Below are positions 11,542 through 21,215 of a stretch of DNA of 64,000 nucleotides, piece by piece. Every line of letters begins with the position of its first letter. Within the stretch, counting starts at the first letter, position 1. The position numbers and the translations under genes were made by a program. Source of the stretch: Bombyx mori. Its lineage: Eukaryota; Arthropoda; Insecta; Lepidoptera; Bombycidae. The stretch lies in the NCBI RefSeq assembly GCF_030269925.1, contig NC_085119.1:15163001-15227000 (forward strand), written 5' to 3'. Below the pieces are notes generated by a model. That model was not told where the DNA came from. It was given only the letters and a program-made list of their open reading frames with translations, and made no database searches.

Positions 11542-12582
11542 TTATTCAAAATGACCTCCGTGATTTTGAATACAGGCCTTCAATCTGCGCGGCCAGTTGT
11601 CTATCGCAGCACGAACGAGGTCCATGTCAATATCGGCGGCTGCCTTAATCAAGGATGTCTTGAGTGACTCCAAATTGCGATGAGGCTTTGAGCACGCCTT
11701 TTCCTCCAAGCGTTGCCATATCTTGTAATCTAACGGATTCAAATCTGGACTGGAGGAGGGCCAGTCTTCGTGCCGGATGAAGTCGATTTCACGAGCCGCT
11801 AGCCAGTCTTGTGTGCTCTTCGCTCTATGAGCTGGCGCCGAATCTTGTTGGAATACCCAGTGCCTGTTATTGAACATGGTATGAGAAACAGGTTCCACAA
11901 GGTTCGTCAGGACTGTATTTTGATACACAACTGCATTCGTTTTTACACCTTTTTCACAAAAATGTACCTCTGTTAAGCCCCAATAAGAAACTCCCAACCA
12001 TACCATGAGCGAGGATGGAAAATGACCTCGTTGGACACGCGGAATACGATTGCTCGCTTCTTCACTACTGTGTGCGTACACCTTATCATTTTGTTTGTTG
12101 TAGCTCTCTTCTACGGTAAAAATTTTTTCACCCGAAAAAAGAATTTCCCGATATTTTTTTCCCGCGTACCGCTTCAACAAAGCGCGGCATCTCTTTAGTC
12201 TCAGGTCCATTAGACGAGCATTCAAACGATGTCCTGTTTTTCTTCGATATGCCCGAAGCCCTAAGTCTTCATTTAATACCCTTTTCACCGTGTTTCTGTT
12301 TAACCCCATCTGAAGGGCCAACAGTTTCTGCTTACGTTTGGGATTTCTTTGAATTCGCGCCTTCACAGCTTTTATCACTGCTGGAGTCCTAACAGACCGA
12401 GGGCGACCACTTCTTGACCTGTCATCTACACTAGAGTCTTCATTGTATCGTTTGATGGTACGATAAACTAATCTTTTGGTTATATTCAAATTTTTCGGTA
12501 TGTTAAAAATTTGAATTGGCGCGTAACGGCAACGATGCAACGCAATAACTGCAACACGGTCTTCTTTAAGCGTCCATTCCAT
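11542..12582 (-). CDS. DD37D mariner/maT transposase, open but with catalytic Asp lost
   Basis: A 346-residue transposase with no internal stop, the usual length for the family. I start it at the ATG at 12582 (MEWTLKEDRV). The open frame continues upstream to 12705, but that would put the start inside the terminal repeat. N-terminal helix-turn-helix regions span roughly residues 15-115, with a GRPR-type linker at 59-62. The DDE/D core follows. The second aspartate is Asp247 (FQQDSAPAH) and the third is Asp285 (SPDLNPLDY), exactly 37 residues apart, which defines DD37D. The first aspartate of the family motif FSDEK is glycine here (Gly151, codon GGT at 12132-12130 on the minus strand), one A-to-G change from GAT. 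Loss of this metal ligand should abolish cleavage. Otherwise the protein looks intact, so it is either a recent dead copy or DNA-binding only. Confidence 0.9.
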   Translation of the reverse strand: MEWTLKEDRVAVIALHRCRYAPIQIFNIPKNLNITKRLVYRTIKRYNEDSSVDDRSRSGRPRSVRTPAVIKAVKARIQRNPKRKQKLLALQMGLNRNTVKRVLNEDLGLRAYRRKTGHRLNARLMDLRLKRCRALLKRYAGKKYREILFSGEKIFTVEESYNKQNDKVYAHSSEEASNRIPRVQRGHFPSSLMVWLGVSYWGLTEVHFCEKGVKTNAVVYQNTVLTNLVEPVSHTMFNNRHWVFQQDSAPAHRAKSTQDWLAAREIDFIRHEDWPSSSPDLNPLDYKIWQRLEEKACSKPHRNLESLKTSLIKAAADIDMDLVRAAIDNWPRRLKACIQNHGGHFE

Positions 12583-12697
12583 ATTTAAAAATGAGTAAAA
12601 TTCTAAAAGTATACATTTTTTATTTTCATAAACAATTCGACATTCGAATTCAATAAACTTTTTTTTGGCCAGCATTCTAAAAGAAAAGTTTTTACTG

Positions 12698-12720
12698 TGT
12701 GACAATACTTATGACCTGAC
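12698..12720 (-). repeat. Right terminal inverted repeat of the DD37D mariner
   Basis: Reverse-complement partner of 11421-11443, followed by the TA target duplication. Confidence 0.92.
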
Positions 12721-12744
12721 TAGTTATATGTTTAAATATATACA

Positions 12745-12960
12745 TACTTTCTTCTTCTCCATCGCTCCCTCATTGCTGAGGATTGTGACTCCGTTTTAGC
12801 TTGTCGACTGTAATATATACATACATAGATACTAAAAACTCAGAAAAAGAGCGAACAAATCTGTTCAACACACAAATGTTTGTCCGGTCCGGTGTGGGAA
12901 TCGAACCCACAACCCTCAGTGCAACAGTCAGAGGTGTCAACTACTAGACCACCGAGTCAG
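12745..12960 (-). mobile_element. tRNA-derived SINE (not Bm1)
   Basis: Reading on the minus strand from about 12960, a tRNA-like head has an A-box-like TGGTCTAGTAGTTG and a consensus B box (GGTTCGATTCC). A body segment follows (CAAACATTTGTGTGTT, then a TTTGTTCGCTCTTTTTCTGAG stretch). The same body, under a different tRNA head, is present at 43968-44160. The family name is unknown to me. Confidence 0.7.
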
Positions 12961-13029
12961 TCAAATCATATAGGTACCGAAATACAGAAGAAAAACTTTA
13001 TTGCCCTTGTACATGAGCCTATAATCCAT

Positions 13030-13105
13030 TTGATGGTGAATGGCTATCATGGCTCATGGACATCAGCGATTCCAAGGATAAAGGCAAGTCACTACCTATC
13101 TATTA
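13030..13105 (-). repeat. CR1/Jockey-like LINE 3' end, diverged
   Basis: Matches the LINE 3' repeat (GATGGTGAATGGCT, CATGGACATCAGCGATTCC, CACTACCTATC) with heavy divergence. Confidence 0.5.
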
Positions 13106-13189
13106 TCAAAACCCATACTCTAAACTATAAAAATATAATATTGTAAATGCGAAAGTTTGTTTATTTAACTTTCACATAGTAAGTACTTT

Positions 13190-13411
13190 TTATTTATTGC
13201 CCTAGTAGGTAGGCGAACATACGACCCACCTGATGGTGAGTGGTTACTGTCGCCCATGGACTTCAGCAATGCCAGGAGTAGAGCCAAGCCGCTGCCTACC
13301 GTTAAGTACTCTCCACAAGCCTCGTTTGAGAGGGATAAGAAGGATATGTCATAGCGCTCGGGAAACACCGTGTAGGGGAGCTCATTCAAAAGCCGGATGG
13401 TGCGTGGCAAG
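13190..13411 (-). repeat. CR1/Jockey-like LINE 3' end
   Basis: On the minus strand the frame encodes the end of the reverse transcriptase (LPRTIRLLNELPYTVFPERY), followed by the short 3' UTR repeated many times in this window and an A-rich tail. The best-preserved relative is at 37985-38410. One small insertion breaks the frame. Confidence 0.8.
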
Positions 13412-13423
13412 CGCAGTCGTTCT

Positions 13424-13866
13424 ATGTTTTTTTTTTCTGTTGCCTAGACGTGTGTACGAGCTCACAGCCCACCTGGTGTTAAGTGGTTACTGGAATCACA
13501 TCTACAACGTAAATGCGCCACACAACTTGAGATATAAGTCCTAAGGTCTCAGTATAGTTACAACGGCTGCCCCATCCTTCAAACCGAAACGCATTACTGC
13601 TTCACGGCAGAAATAGGCGAGGTGGTGGTACCTACCCGTACGGACTCACAAGAGGTCCTACCACCAGTAATTACGCAAATTATAAATTTGCGGGTTTGAT
13701 TTTTTATTACACGATGTTATTTCCTCACCGTGAAAGTCAATCGTGAATAATTGTTAAGTACGTATTTCATTAGAAAAATTGGTACCCGCCTGCGGGATTT
13801 GAACACCGTTGCATCGCTATATACGAATGCACCGGACGTCTTATCCTTTAGGCCACGACGACTTCG
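13424..13866 (-). mobile_element. Bm1 SINE, full length
   Basis: Tail, body and tRNA-like head are all present; the head ends at CCACGACGACTTC. The B box is slightly altered (GATTTGAACACC on the plus strand). Confidence 0.92.
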
Positions 13867-14888
13867 TATGGATTAAATGGATAACTTAAACGATCATGAT
13901 GAGAACAACGCGTGGTATATAAAATAACATAACTATAATAATTTACACAAAAAAAAAATACAATTCTGGAGGTATGTAAATATGGTACCTTAACGCTATC
14001 GCAGCCGCCAGTAAAAGCTATGTAGTACTAATGTATATAATTAGTTATCTGACTTAAGATTTTTATCCGAGCGCATGAGGTCACGTAGTGCACACGTTCA
14101 AACAATTCACCTCTTGTTTACTAGGATGTGATGGCATAGAAAACCGATGACAGATCGATGCGTTCAGGTGAGGCTTTTTTTTGTACGATCCTGTACAAAA
14201 AAAACCTATCCACCACTACCACCTATCAAGATGTTTATTCGTTGTAATGTTTGCATTTAATTTTAAAACAAACCCTTATCTCAAAAACCGTTGAATCACA
14301 AAGTCAGTACGAATTTAATCTCGTAGGAAAGATTGTTATCTGGAGTGTGTTCTCGAGTATTCGTAGTTGGCCGGGGTTGGCAATGTTTTACACTGTTAAG
14401 GCTGCAGCGATAATTACTTTAAGTGCTTACTCCACGGTAGAGCGTATCGTAAGCTCGCACAGGTAAGCACCGAAGAAGCCGCTCTGCGAAGCTTTCATTT
14501 GTTCCGGTTTAAAGGGTTGGGATAGGTTTTATTAATTACCTCCTACTCTCCGGGTTCTGACCTCTGAGATCGGATGTCGAGTGTAAGAGTGCATGGGAGT
14601 CGTTTAGTGCGGTAGGGCCCTAAAAGATCCTTGGACCCGCGGTCTGCTCCCAACATCTGCAGGTCTTCAAGTCCCACATACCCCACGCGCCACCTATGCG
14701 CGGAGACCTCATGGGAGGTTCGGCCACCGGCTCGAAAAAAACAAAAAGCAAAAAAGATGTTATTAATTACGATTGCTTCGGCCTGATTTCTGGAAGCAGT
14801 TAACAGTATTCGCGCCGAGATATCCGTAAACACCAAAAGCCTGGGATGTTTCGAGAATTAAATCGAATCAATCTCTTATTTTTTTCAG

Positions 14889-15025
14889 ATCTCCTGCCGG
14901 TCTCATCGACGGTGGTTCCGCTGCCGTTTTACTCGGTTTACGGATACGAAAAGAAACTACTCCGCGAAAAGGATAAGAAACGACCCGAGGGTAAAATCTC
15001 GCTAGTCACCAAGCAACAGGAATAA
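14889..15025 (+). CDS. Small secreted peptide precursor, exon 2
   Basis: Acceptor TTTTTTTCAG at 14888, then AT CTC CTG..., which completes codon 33 (G from exon 1 plus AT gives Asp33). The frame stays open to TAA at 15023-15025. The joined coding sequence is 234 nt (97 + 137), exactly 78 codons including stop, for a 77-residue precursor. Residues 33-53 are rich in Pro, Val, Ser and Tyr (LPFYSVYGYE near the end). Then come Lys54-Lys55, Lys62-Lys63-Arg64 and a basic, glutamine-ended tail. With Arg23-Arg24 this would release a 29-residue segment (25-53) if convertases cut at both sites. No cysteines remain after the signal peptide, so no disulfide-stabilised fold is expected. AATAAA overlaps the stop codon (15021-15026), and another lies near 15420. 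No homologue is known to me. Confidence 0.66.
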
Positions 15026-15079
15026 AAACTGCAATCAGTGGGCCATTAGGGGGGTGGAGGGTTGATTTTTCCGCCGTAA

Positions 15080-15281
15080 GGCTGCCTGTCCACCGCAGCG
15101 GAGCGAGGCAGCGGAACGGAGAAACTGAAAAATGTTAACCAATAAGATTGCACAAAATCATTTTGCAAACTTATGATTTTGATTTTGCAATCTTATGATT
15201 TTGATTGGTTTGATCTTATTGGTTAATATTTCTCCGTTTCTCCACTCCGCTGCCTCGCTCCGCTCCGATGGACATGCACCC
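15080..15281. mobile_element. PIF/Harbinger-type MITE (202 bp)
   Basis: The ends are imperfect inverted repeats of roughly 75-85 bp. The left arm starts GGCTGCCTGTCCACCG; the right arm, read inward, starts GGGTGCATGTCCATCG. Both share GAGCGAGGCAGCGGA and AACCAATAAGAT. The element is flanked by TAA on both sides (15077-15079 and 15282-15284), the three-base target duplication of PIF/Harbinger elements. It has no coding capacity. It lies 54 bp past the stop codon of the peptide gene, so it is probably part of that gene's 3' UTR. Confidence 0.8.
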
Positions 15282-15284
15282 TAA

Positions 15285-16308
15285 GGTTCGACTACACAGC
15301 GAACATTCGACAAAGAGTATTTACGTGGTTTTAAATATTTTTCCGCAGTCGTGTATACGGATAATTACGCTAAACGCATGCACTTGCGCTCCTGATAATA
15401 TTGCTCAATAATGAACAAATAAAAAAGTCGAGAGTATATTAATAAACTTGAGATGCTCGCGACCGAGTTCCGCTCGATTTCGGACAGTGAAGACACACCT
15501 TTATGGTTACCTAATACAAAGGAAGTAAGGCTTTGAAATAATAATAAAAATTGCATCAAAATAAAATTCATTGCCAATATTTAAGGTTGGGTTCCACTAA
15601 GACCCCGAGAAAGAAACAGCGCAAGTTACTTGTCAACATATTATGAATACCTACAACAGTGAACATCACAATATGAGTATTGTGTAACACAATTGTTCGA
15701 AAGTTAATACTTTTAATGAGTGATGACTAATTACCTATATAAACCGCTTTGTCCTAATCTCAATATAAGCCGAAAGAGAGATTATAGCGAGAGAGAGAGA
15801 GAGAGAGAGAGAGATAATAGTAATTCTAATTAATTAATTTCAGCCACAATTTATTAAATATTATTTATACGCGGGAAAATTTACAGAGTTGTATTTCTAC
15901 CATTGAATATATATTTTTTCGACATTATATTATCAAGCTGTATTTAGTAAACTAAATATTATAATTCTAGGCGACAGTATTTTCCTGTTTTTGAAACCAT
16001 TTAAATTCAATCAAACGGTAACATATGTTGAGTTTATGGCCATTCTTATTACTACTGAATAAATAAGTTGTTGTTAATATTCTCCTACTTTCTTATTGTT
16101 ATTATATACGTACATATTATGTATATTAGAGTAAGGAGATAAAGACGAGACAAAGACGGGCGGTGTCAAATGAAGAATATGTCGTATTTCAAATGATCAA
16201 TGTTAAGATATTTAGAATCATTTTACACATTACGCACCTTTTCAGTGAGATCCCATATCACGCTCATTAGAAATAAGACCTCTATAAGCTCACACTTAAT
16301 AATATAAA
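15285..16308. other. Region downstream of the peptide gene, no further gene
   Basis: AT-rich. Contains a possible polyadenylation signal (AAATAAAAAA near 15418) and a GA microsatellite. No coding frame of note. Confidence 0.45.
15788..15815. repeat. (GA)n microsatellite
   Basis: About 13 uninterrupted GA units. Confidence 0.93.
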
Positions 16309-16719
16309 CTAGAGGTCCCGCAGTAGTCGAAATTCGACTATAATTAATTGGGATTGTAAGTTTGTACACTATTATGATTGTATTTTATACTTCTATAATC
16401 ACAAATTTCGCCAAGACTACACTATAAAAAATATTAACAAAGACAAACAATATTTAATCTATTCTCAATTTGACCACAGACGTCAAGAACAAAAGTTTGA
16501 CAATAAATAGTATGCATGCGTGTGTGCGTCAAATACATGGTATGTAGTGTGTGTAATGTTTTCTTTATTGACTTAATGTGTCTTTTATGCATTATTCTAA
16601 AAAATATTAGCATTGTGCACTTCTTCTCTATATTCTCTATAATCGTGGATTTCCCTCCGTCCGCGCAATTTTCGTAAAAAGGGATACAAAGTTTTTGCTT
16701 CACGTATTAATATATAGAT
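16309..16719 (+). repeat. RTE-like LINE 3' end (family 2)
   Basis: Starts ACTAGAGGTCCCGCAGTAGT and ends CGTATTAATATATAGAT, the same element as 43532-43944 and, inverted, 3598-4031. Carries a GCATGCGTGTGTGCGTC alternating purine-pyrimidine stretch. Confidence 0.77.
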
Positions 16720-17207
16720 ATTTCTCAATAAATGATGTATACTCTGTCAGTCTATTGATTACGTATTACCTTTATTAAAAAAAACATTGGGTTTAATTAT
16801 AATTAGAGTATACTGAACGTCAACTATGATTTTATACAAACATAAAAAACAGTCGTAGCAATATGAGATCAGATCAAATTAAGTAATGCAATCAAGAAAA
16901 CATCGCAATAGCTTTTTTTCAAATAACTAACAACATATTGTGTTTAAGGATAAGCAAATTTATATTTTTATACGACAACTGTTATTATGATATGCTTTAT
17001 AATGCATTTTATAATATTACGCAATATTTCCTGCCATTATTGTAAGCTTTACGATAATTTATTTAAAAAAAAAAAACAAATATAAATAACATAATAGTTA
17101 CCAATCATTTGTTACGAATATGAAATATATCTAATTTAATTAAACTTCTTGTTTAAATGTTCTAATCCTTTAAGCAATTCATACTTATAATTTTTCAAAT
17201 AATAAGG
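16720..17207. other. No gene recognised
   Basis: Very AT-rich DNA without a recognised repeat. Confidence 0.5.
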
Positions 17208-17333
17208 AGTATTAAGCGGTAGGCAGCGGCTTGGCTCTGCCCCTGGCATTGCTGAAGTCCATGGGCGACGGTAACCACTCACCATCAGGTGGTCTGTATG
17301 CTCGTCTGCCTACAAGGGCAACGAAACAAAAGG
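17208..17333 (+). repeat. CR1/Jockey-like LINE, extreme 3' end
   Basis: Begins GGAGTATTAAGCGGTAGGCA and ends in a GGCAACGAAAC tail; only the 3' UTR is present. Confidence 0.78.
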
Positions 17334-18093
17334 TACCTTTATCTTTAGGTACAAGAGATGAAGAATTAAAACTAATAATGTGATAAGATTTAAAAGGCTT
17401 AATACTCTACTACTTAAAAATTGTCATAATTTCTAGACACTGCCAGAAAGAAAAAACGTAGAAATCTATAGGCATTGATGGAGACATCAATTGGAATATT
17501 GAATATTGTACAGAAACAATAACTGCTTTGCGATAGATAAGGTAGTAGGTAGATAGGTAGTGCTTGACCACTGTGACTGTGACTTAACCACCACGTGACA
17601 CAAATCATCCTATGGGCAATTACGAAAATTAAAAAAAAGTCTATTCTAAAAAAAATTTAACATATCTGTTTTAGCAAGTACCAAATATGTGAGCTCTGGA
17701 ATGAGAAAATGCATGACACCAAAAACTTCGAGCGCATTTAAGCATGTATCACATTAGAAATCTTCAAAGCTCGTAATTTTAACAATATCACCGGCCCGTG
17801 GCCGCTTCCGTTTCCGTTCTTAATAGAATCTGAAATATGCATACTCAGTACAATGCAGCGTTCGGAGCTTTAATTAAAATCGAATGCCACCCGCGATATT
17901 TGCTAAGTAAGCGTTTGAAATGCGAAACTCGGATCGTTTACCGTCCTATTTTATATTATGAAACTGTACGGTACGAATTAAATCGAGTGAAATTTAAATG
18001 AACATACTGCTACGCGCTGGGGTTCGGGATAAATAAAAATTCTATCGGAGTACAACCTAAGACTGTATTCAACATTTAGAACACTTAAAACAC
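17334..18093. other. No gene recognised
   Basis: Unique-looking sequence. A 64-codon minus-strand frame (17414-17608) has no recognised features. Confidence 0.45.
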
Positions 18094-18212
18094 TGCGGTG
18101 GGCAGCGGCTTGTATCTGCCCCTGGCATTGCTGAAGTCCATGGGTGACGGTAACCACTCACCGTCAGTTGGGCCGTGCACTCGTCTGCCCACAAAGGCAA
18201 TAAAAAAAAATA
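18094..18212 (+). repeat. CR1/Jockey-like LINE, extreme 3' end
   Basis: Another short 3' UTR copy with an A-rich tail (GGCAATAAAAAAAAAT). Confidence 0.75.
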
Positions 18213-18839
18213 AAAAAACTTCACAAGCACCTTAAAATTCTCAATTCGCTTCTTCCGCTTCGCTTCAGGTGATCCCTTTGCTGTTTCGCTTCGATTAGTT
18301 CCGATTACTGACTGACTGCGTGCCATCTCTGCAACGCTTTTATAGTCGATACCACACCCCTAGAATTATCGAGAATATTCCACACAGTTCGAGTATTGTG
18401 TTTCCGCTATCCGACAATAGATGGCGTTGTACTTCTCCAGCGCTCTGGTTGCTGCTAGATCTTCGATATTCGTTCGACTATTCGGCGATAGATGGCGTTA
18501 CTCTTGCCGGTGTAACAATACATATTACTTTCGATTTGATACACACCCTAAGTTTTATTTATATTCACAATTTGCAAACGGAGGCTTTGGAAAAGTTGAA
18601 AAAAATTAAATAATTGGGAATTAGGTGAACTATTTATTAATAGTATTTCCATAATGGATCTGAATTAAGTAAACGAGATATTAGTTAATTAACAATACAA
18701 AAGTCTCTTTTTAGTTAGATTAACAATGTGTTTGATAAATGTGATTTTTTTAATTTAATAACTTAATATACAACTGAAATGAAATTAGTAATTTAAAAAA
18801 GAATTTGTTTCAGTTTAATCGAAGTTTGTAAGTAAATTT
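18213..18839. other. Unassigned; repeated ATAGATGGCGTT motif
   Basis: Two copies of a block containing ATAGATGGCGTT, each preceded by a TCCGACA/TTCGGCG context, lie near 18416-18430 and 18488-18502. They suggest a worn local duplication. No gene recognised. Confidence 0.4.
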
Positions 18840-18955
18840 TTACTGGTGGTAAGAAGACATCTTGTGAGTCATCTCATAAAAATCTGTCAAACCATTTCAG
18901 AGGAGTATGGTAACTAACATTGTGACGCGAGAATTTTATATATAAGAAGATGTCG
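18840..18955 (+). repeat. RTE-like 3' tail
   Basis: Contains AACCATTTCAGAGGAGTA, GGTAACTAACATTGTGAC and GAATTTTATATATAAGA, the order found at the ends of insect RTE elements. The first bases resemble Bm1 (ACTGGTGGTAAGA), suggesting a junction of two insertions. Confidence 0.6.
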
Positions 18956-19148
18956 TAGACGGTCATTAGTTTGATAGCTAAATGAAACGCAGCACGATTC
19001 CCGAGAGATGGCAGCACGATTACGGTGTCGTCGGAACTCGGCTAACTTCGTGCTACGATAGAGCCTAGCCGATAGAGGCGCGTAGACGTCATCACTCTTA
19101 CCAAACAGTCTTCTTGAACAGCGGTGCCTCCGTCCTAAGAACTGTCTT

Positions 19149-19553
19149 TCTTTTTTTTTTGTGCTTAGATGGGTGGACGAGCTCACAGCCCACCTGATAT
19201 TAAGTGGTTACTGGAGCCCACAGACATCCACAACGTAAATGCACCACCCACCTTGAGATATAAGTTCTAAGGTCTCACGTATAGTTACAACGTATAGGCA
19301 GAAATAGGCAGGGTGGTGGTACCCACCCGCGCGGACTCACAAGAGGTCCTACCACCAGTAATTACGCAAATTATAATTTTGCGGGTTTCATTTTTATTAC
19401 ACGATGCTATTCCTTCACCGTGGAAATCAATCGTGAACATTTGTTGAGTACGTATTTCATTAGAAAAATTGGTACCCGCCTGAGATTCGAACACCGGTGC
19501 ATCGCTCAACACGAATGCACCGGACGTCTTATCCGTTAGGCCACGACGACTTT
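19149..19553 (-). mobile_element. Bm1 SINE, full length with a deletion
   Basis: Tail to head on the minus strand, ending CCACGACGACTTT. About 30 bp are missing near 19290 between the CAACG and GGCAGAAATAGG blocks. Confidence 0.9.
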
Positions 19554-20267
19554 CATTTTCTTTTGCTAACGTCAAGAGAAGATTTCTAAATAGTTCTAAG
19601 ATAACAAACGTGATTGGTGTACTCAATAATACTGATAGCTCGATCACCCTATTCGCCCCTACGATGTCTGACGACGGTGTTAATAGTTGTGGCTTCTCCG
19701 ACATATAGATATCAAATAATGTTCGAAAACAAATATTTTTCATAGCTTCGATCCAAAAATTGTTAACAAACATGTTTCCGCCGAATCAACTGAAAATTCT
19801 GTGGCGAGAGTTACTCGTGACGGTGCGGTATCGAAATATTTGATTGATCGCTGTGTCTCGAGCAATCTAGGCAACCAATAAACTTGCCGACCACTTCATC
19901 AACAGAAAAAGGCTCTTGTTTAAACTCATTCGGGCGTAGAGTGATGCTGCTGTTTTTCCCCCATCGAACTTACGAAAACGAAGCGAACTGTATTCAATCT
20001 CGTTAAAAAACGTGGAAGAGTTATCGGGTTTGAGTATTTAGTCCTTAAACGACCCTTTCGATAAATGAATTGGCGTTCCTCAAAGTTTTTAAATATTTAC
20101 TTTAATGATAAAAACACAACAAAGTTTTACTTATTCCATTTTCACTCTATTTCCTTGACGCGTATCTACTTATTGTTTTTAAATTAAAATTGGTATTAAG
20201 ATATTATGCAAATATAACTCAAATGCGTTTTTAGCATATATGTTCATTATTCATATTGTAAATTTTT
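19554..20267. other. Unassigned; interrupted minus-strand frame
   Basis: A minus-strand ATG at 19773 opens about 73 unique codons (through EKPQLLTPSSD and FVILELFRN) before the frame runs into the Bm1 head. The sequence TTTTCAG lies just upstream of the ATG. I cannot tell a broken exon from chance; the rest is unassigned. Confidence 0.3.
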
Positions 20268-20580
20268 TTAATGCCCTTGTAGGCAGACGAGCATACGGCC
20301 CACCTGATGGTGCGTGGTTACCGTCGCCCATGGACTTTAGCAATGCCAGGGGCAGAGCCAAACCGCTGCCTACCGCTTAATACTCTCCACAAGCCTCGTT
20401 TGAAGAAGGACATGTCATAGCGCTCGGGAAACACCGTGGAGGGGAGCTCATTCCATAGCCGGATGGTACGTGGCAAAAAAGATCTCTGGAAACGCACTGT
20501 GGATGACCGCAGTGGCTCCAGGTAGTATTGATGAACTCTACTCCGGTGGCGGGCGGTGCGATGATAAAAACGAGAATTCA
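20268..20580 (-). repeat. CR1/Jockey-like LINE 3' end
   Basis: Minus-strand copy that includes the C-terminal reverse-transcriptase codons (complement of CGCTCGGGAAACACCGTGGA) and the 3' UTR. A close relative is at 37985-38410. Confidence 0.82.
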
Positions 20581-20854
20581 GGTATTCATGTTCATTTAGA
20601 AATTAATTGCCAGACGCATTATCTTATTGGGAAGCGTGGACTATTCATAGTCCGTGTAACAATAGAATTCGAACAGTTCCAAAAACACTTGAACCAAATA
20701 TGAGTCTCGGTCTCGGGATACGTTATGGGGTTCTGTGAGACTCGATATTAATGCATGTAGTCTTTAAATCTTTTCATGTATGCAGCGTTTATACGGTCCC
20801 TAAATATATCCTGAACTGTGATGTCTTAAAGTTAATATTCTATTCTAACTCTCT

Positions 20855-21090
20855 TGTGAGACCTCTTGTGAGTCAGCACGGCCGCACAGGTTGATACCAC
20901 CCTGTCTATTTCTGCCGTGAAGCAATAATGCGTTTCGGTTTGAAGGGTGGGGCAGCCGTTGTAACTATACTGAAAGCTTAGAACTCATATCTCAAGATGG
21001 GTGGCGGCATTTACGTTTTAGATATCTATGGGCTCCGGTAACCACTTAACATCAGGTGGGCTGTGAGCTCGTCTACCCAACTATGCAATT
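20855..21090 (+). mobile_element. Bm1 SINE, tail half
   Basis: Starts in the GACCTCTTGTGAGTC block and ends at the A/T tail. An oppositely oriented LINE tail abuts it directly. Confidence 0.87.
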
Positions 21091-21091
21091 T

Positions 21092-21215
21092 TTTTTTTTT
21101 TATTGTCCTTGTAGGCATACGAGCATACGGCCCACCTGATGGTGAGTGGTTACCGTCGCCCATGGACTTCAGCAATGCCAGGGGCAGAGCCAAGCCGCTG
21201 CCTACCGATAAAATA
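21092..21215 (-). repeat. CR1/Jockey-like LINE, extreme 3' end
   Basis: Short 3' UTR copy facing the Bm1 tail at 20855-21090, so both A-rich tails meet at 21085-21100. Confidence 0.8.

Larger units (their letters stand above)
11421..12720 (-). mobile_element. Complete mariner/maT-type DNA transposon (DD37D), 1,300 bp
   Basis: Terminal inverted repeats at 11421-11443 and 12698-12720 match at 19 of 23 positions (outermost bases GTCAGGTCATAA). Both ends are flanked by TA (11419-11420 and 12721-12722), the target duplication of Tc1/mariner elements. The single transposase frame runs on the minus strand. Length and layout fit the DD37D lineage (maT / mori-subfamily mariners), of which Bombyx examples are known. 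It sits in the intron of the peptide gene in antisense orientation. Confidence 0.93.
5622..14888 (+). other. Intron 1 of the peptide gene (9,267 bp, phase 1)
   Basis: Starts GTAAGA and ends in a pyrimidine run followed by TTTTTTTCAG. Plausible branch sequences (ATTAAAT, ATCAATC) lie 20-30 nt before the acceptor. The intron is filled with repeats on both strands: Bm1 pieces, an RTE-like 3' end, a tRNA-Asp-like remnant, a complete DD37D mariner, a second tRNA-derived SINE and LINE 3' ends. I found no convincing extra exon inside, but a short one could be missed. Confidence 0.62.

Noticed and set aside
13233..13544. 103-codon plus-strand frame, partly shared with other sites
   Set aside because: Antisense reading of a LINE 3' end joined to a Bm1 copy.
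16434..16703. 89-codon frame recurring as 3459-3728
   Set aside because: Recurs because it is embedded in the family 2 RTE-like repeat, not because it is a conserved gene.
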